From assembly GCA_023387985.1 (NCBI GenBank), contig JAEWHC010000001.1, positions 62,001-126,000 on the forward strand: a stretch of DNA of 64,000 nt, read 5' to 3'. The notes beneath the pieces were generated by a model, which did not search any database, was not told the origin of the DNA, and saw nothing but the letters and a program-made list of their open reading frames with translations. Positions 63,349 through 64,000 of this stretch are shown here, piece after piece; the first letter of the stretch is position 1; the number at the start of each line of letters is the position of its first letter. The position numbers were made by a program, and so were the translations under genes. This DNA is from Bacteroidota bacterium. GTDB taxonomy: Bacteria; Bacteroidota; Bacteroidia; Chitinophagales; Chitinophagaceae.

Positions 63349-64000
63349 TCAATATTCAAAATCACATCCGATGGGTGCGCCGGGCGGCATCGGTTCCTGT
63401 TCTGTTATGTTGATTTTATGTGGTTTTTTCATCCGTTCGAGCGCAAGCAAATAATGTCCTTTCAGATTGCCACCTGAGTTTTCTGCGGCAGTTTCCAGCC
63501 ATGTTTTTAAATCATCCAATGATGCGGTTAATGCCGCTCTTGTGGGAAAACTATTTTGCGGATTAACGCTATGGTAAAGCATATAGGTAAGCAATATCTG
63601 TGCAGTTTGATATTGTAACGGCGCATTGTTGCCGGAGTAACGGGTATTCTTAAAAAATGCATCAACCAATCGTTTCGTCATATCTTCTAATCCAAAATCA
63701 GCTACAGGTTTGATTTGAGCAAGCCTGTTTAAGCGTTCTGAATTGAACAGCAACCCAAAAACCAAATCGGCCATCGATTCGCCGGGCGAATAACGGTCGA
63801 ATGCCAGCCCGGTTCGCTTGCTGAACAACTCCCTTGTGGGTGCATATCCTGCAGGTCGCGGAGGGATTAGGGTAACAATACGTTCCGGCACCACCAGGTT
63901 ATCAACATCCAGCACGCGGACCAGCGCATTTAAAGCGAGCAATTGGTCTCTTGACCTCAATACGGAAACTCCGGGCTGCCTGTCGCCTTTCAGGCTATAG
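63349..64000 (-). CDS. C-terminal end of a zinc-dependent metalloprotease (DUF4953/DUF5117 type), cut by window edge
   Basis: The minus-strand frame is open at base 64000 and gives 216 residues up to its stop. It matches the C-terminal region of large Bacteroidota zinc-dependent metalloproteases: QLLALNALVRVLDVDNLVVP, ERIVTLIPPRPAGY, ELFSKRTGLAFDRYSPGESM, VFGLLFNSERLNRLAQIKPV and the closing PMPPGAPIGCDFEY. The family is about 800-850 aa, and its HExxH site would lie outside the window. A TTG at 63960 is only an internal codon, because the frame continues (KGDRQPGVSVLRSRDQLLAL). Confidence 0.82.
   Translation of the reverse strand, partial: YSLKGDRQPGVSVLRSRDQLLALNALVRVLDVDNLVVPERIVTLIPPRPAGYAPTRELFSKRTGLAFDRYSPGESMADLVFGLLFNSERLNRLAQIKPVADFGLEDMTKRLVDAFFKNTRYSGNNAPLQYQTAQILLTYMLYHSVNPQNSFPTRAALTASLDDLKTWLETAAENSGGNLKGHYLLALERMKKPHKINITEQEPMPPGAPIGCDFEY

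Overview
The window is chromosomal DNA from a member of the Bacteroidota, probably a Chitinophagia- or Saprospiria-like lineage. Evidence is the type IX secretion (T9SS) proteins, a BshB1 bacillithiol deacetylase, a Bacteroidota-type HscA, lipoproteins with short lipoboxes, little Shine-Dalgarno signal, and many start-proximal TAnnTTTG boxes, the -7 element of this phylum. Genes are dense on both strands. No insertion sequence, prophage, CRISPR array or rRNA is visible. Two tRNAs are present: Cys(GCA) and Arg(TCT). The window cuts a PiT phosphate transporter on the left and a zinc-dependent metalloprotease on the right.

Layout: 1-5.3 kb (minus) holds the PiT transporter, bshB1, a lipoprotein, an exonuclease/GIY-YIG nuclease fusion and a zinc-ribbon methyltransferase. 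5.4-12.5 kb (plus) is a DUF58 / transglutaminase / MoxR ATPase operon with a helical-repeat-like exported protein. 12.6-20.1 kb has valS, a small exported protein, a GNAT enzyme, tRNA-Cys, a nucleoside phosphorylase-dapF pair and ahcY. 20.3-23.9 kb is smc. 24-26.5 kb has free-methionine sulfoxide reductase, a DUF2452 protein and a Gfo/Idh oxidoreductase. 26.5-31.4 kb (minus) has a chelatase-like AAA/VWA pair, prfC and an OsmC protein. 31.4-36.5 kb (plus) has an exported protein, lipA, queA behind a structured leader, lolA and an amidase. tyrS follows on the minus strand.

The most unusual block is 38-55 kb: three giant exported C25 (gingipain/PorU-type) cysteine-protease homologues of 1797, 1774 and 1710 aa, with a PorV/PorQ-type barrel between the second and third. 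All three keep the His/Cys dyad, share an N-terminal module and contain a domain resembling ILEI/PANDER (FAM3). Their C-termini all differ: a T9SS sorting domain, a beta-rich region without a visible sorting domain, and a FlgD-like Ig domain. This looks like a paralogous PorU2/PorV2-type T9SS accessory locus.

From 55.3 kb come hscA, then a two-gene unit (cyclase-fold/HTH SatD-like regulator plus DUF3307 membrane protein) behind three 20-bp palindromes spaced exactly 29 bp apart. The end holds a YtxH-like protein, tRNA-Arg, a glutaminyl cyclase, an FAD oxidoreductase, a sugar isomerase/epimerase-like protein, a lipoprotein and the metalloprotease end.

All functional calls come from motif recognition by eye; no database search was run.
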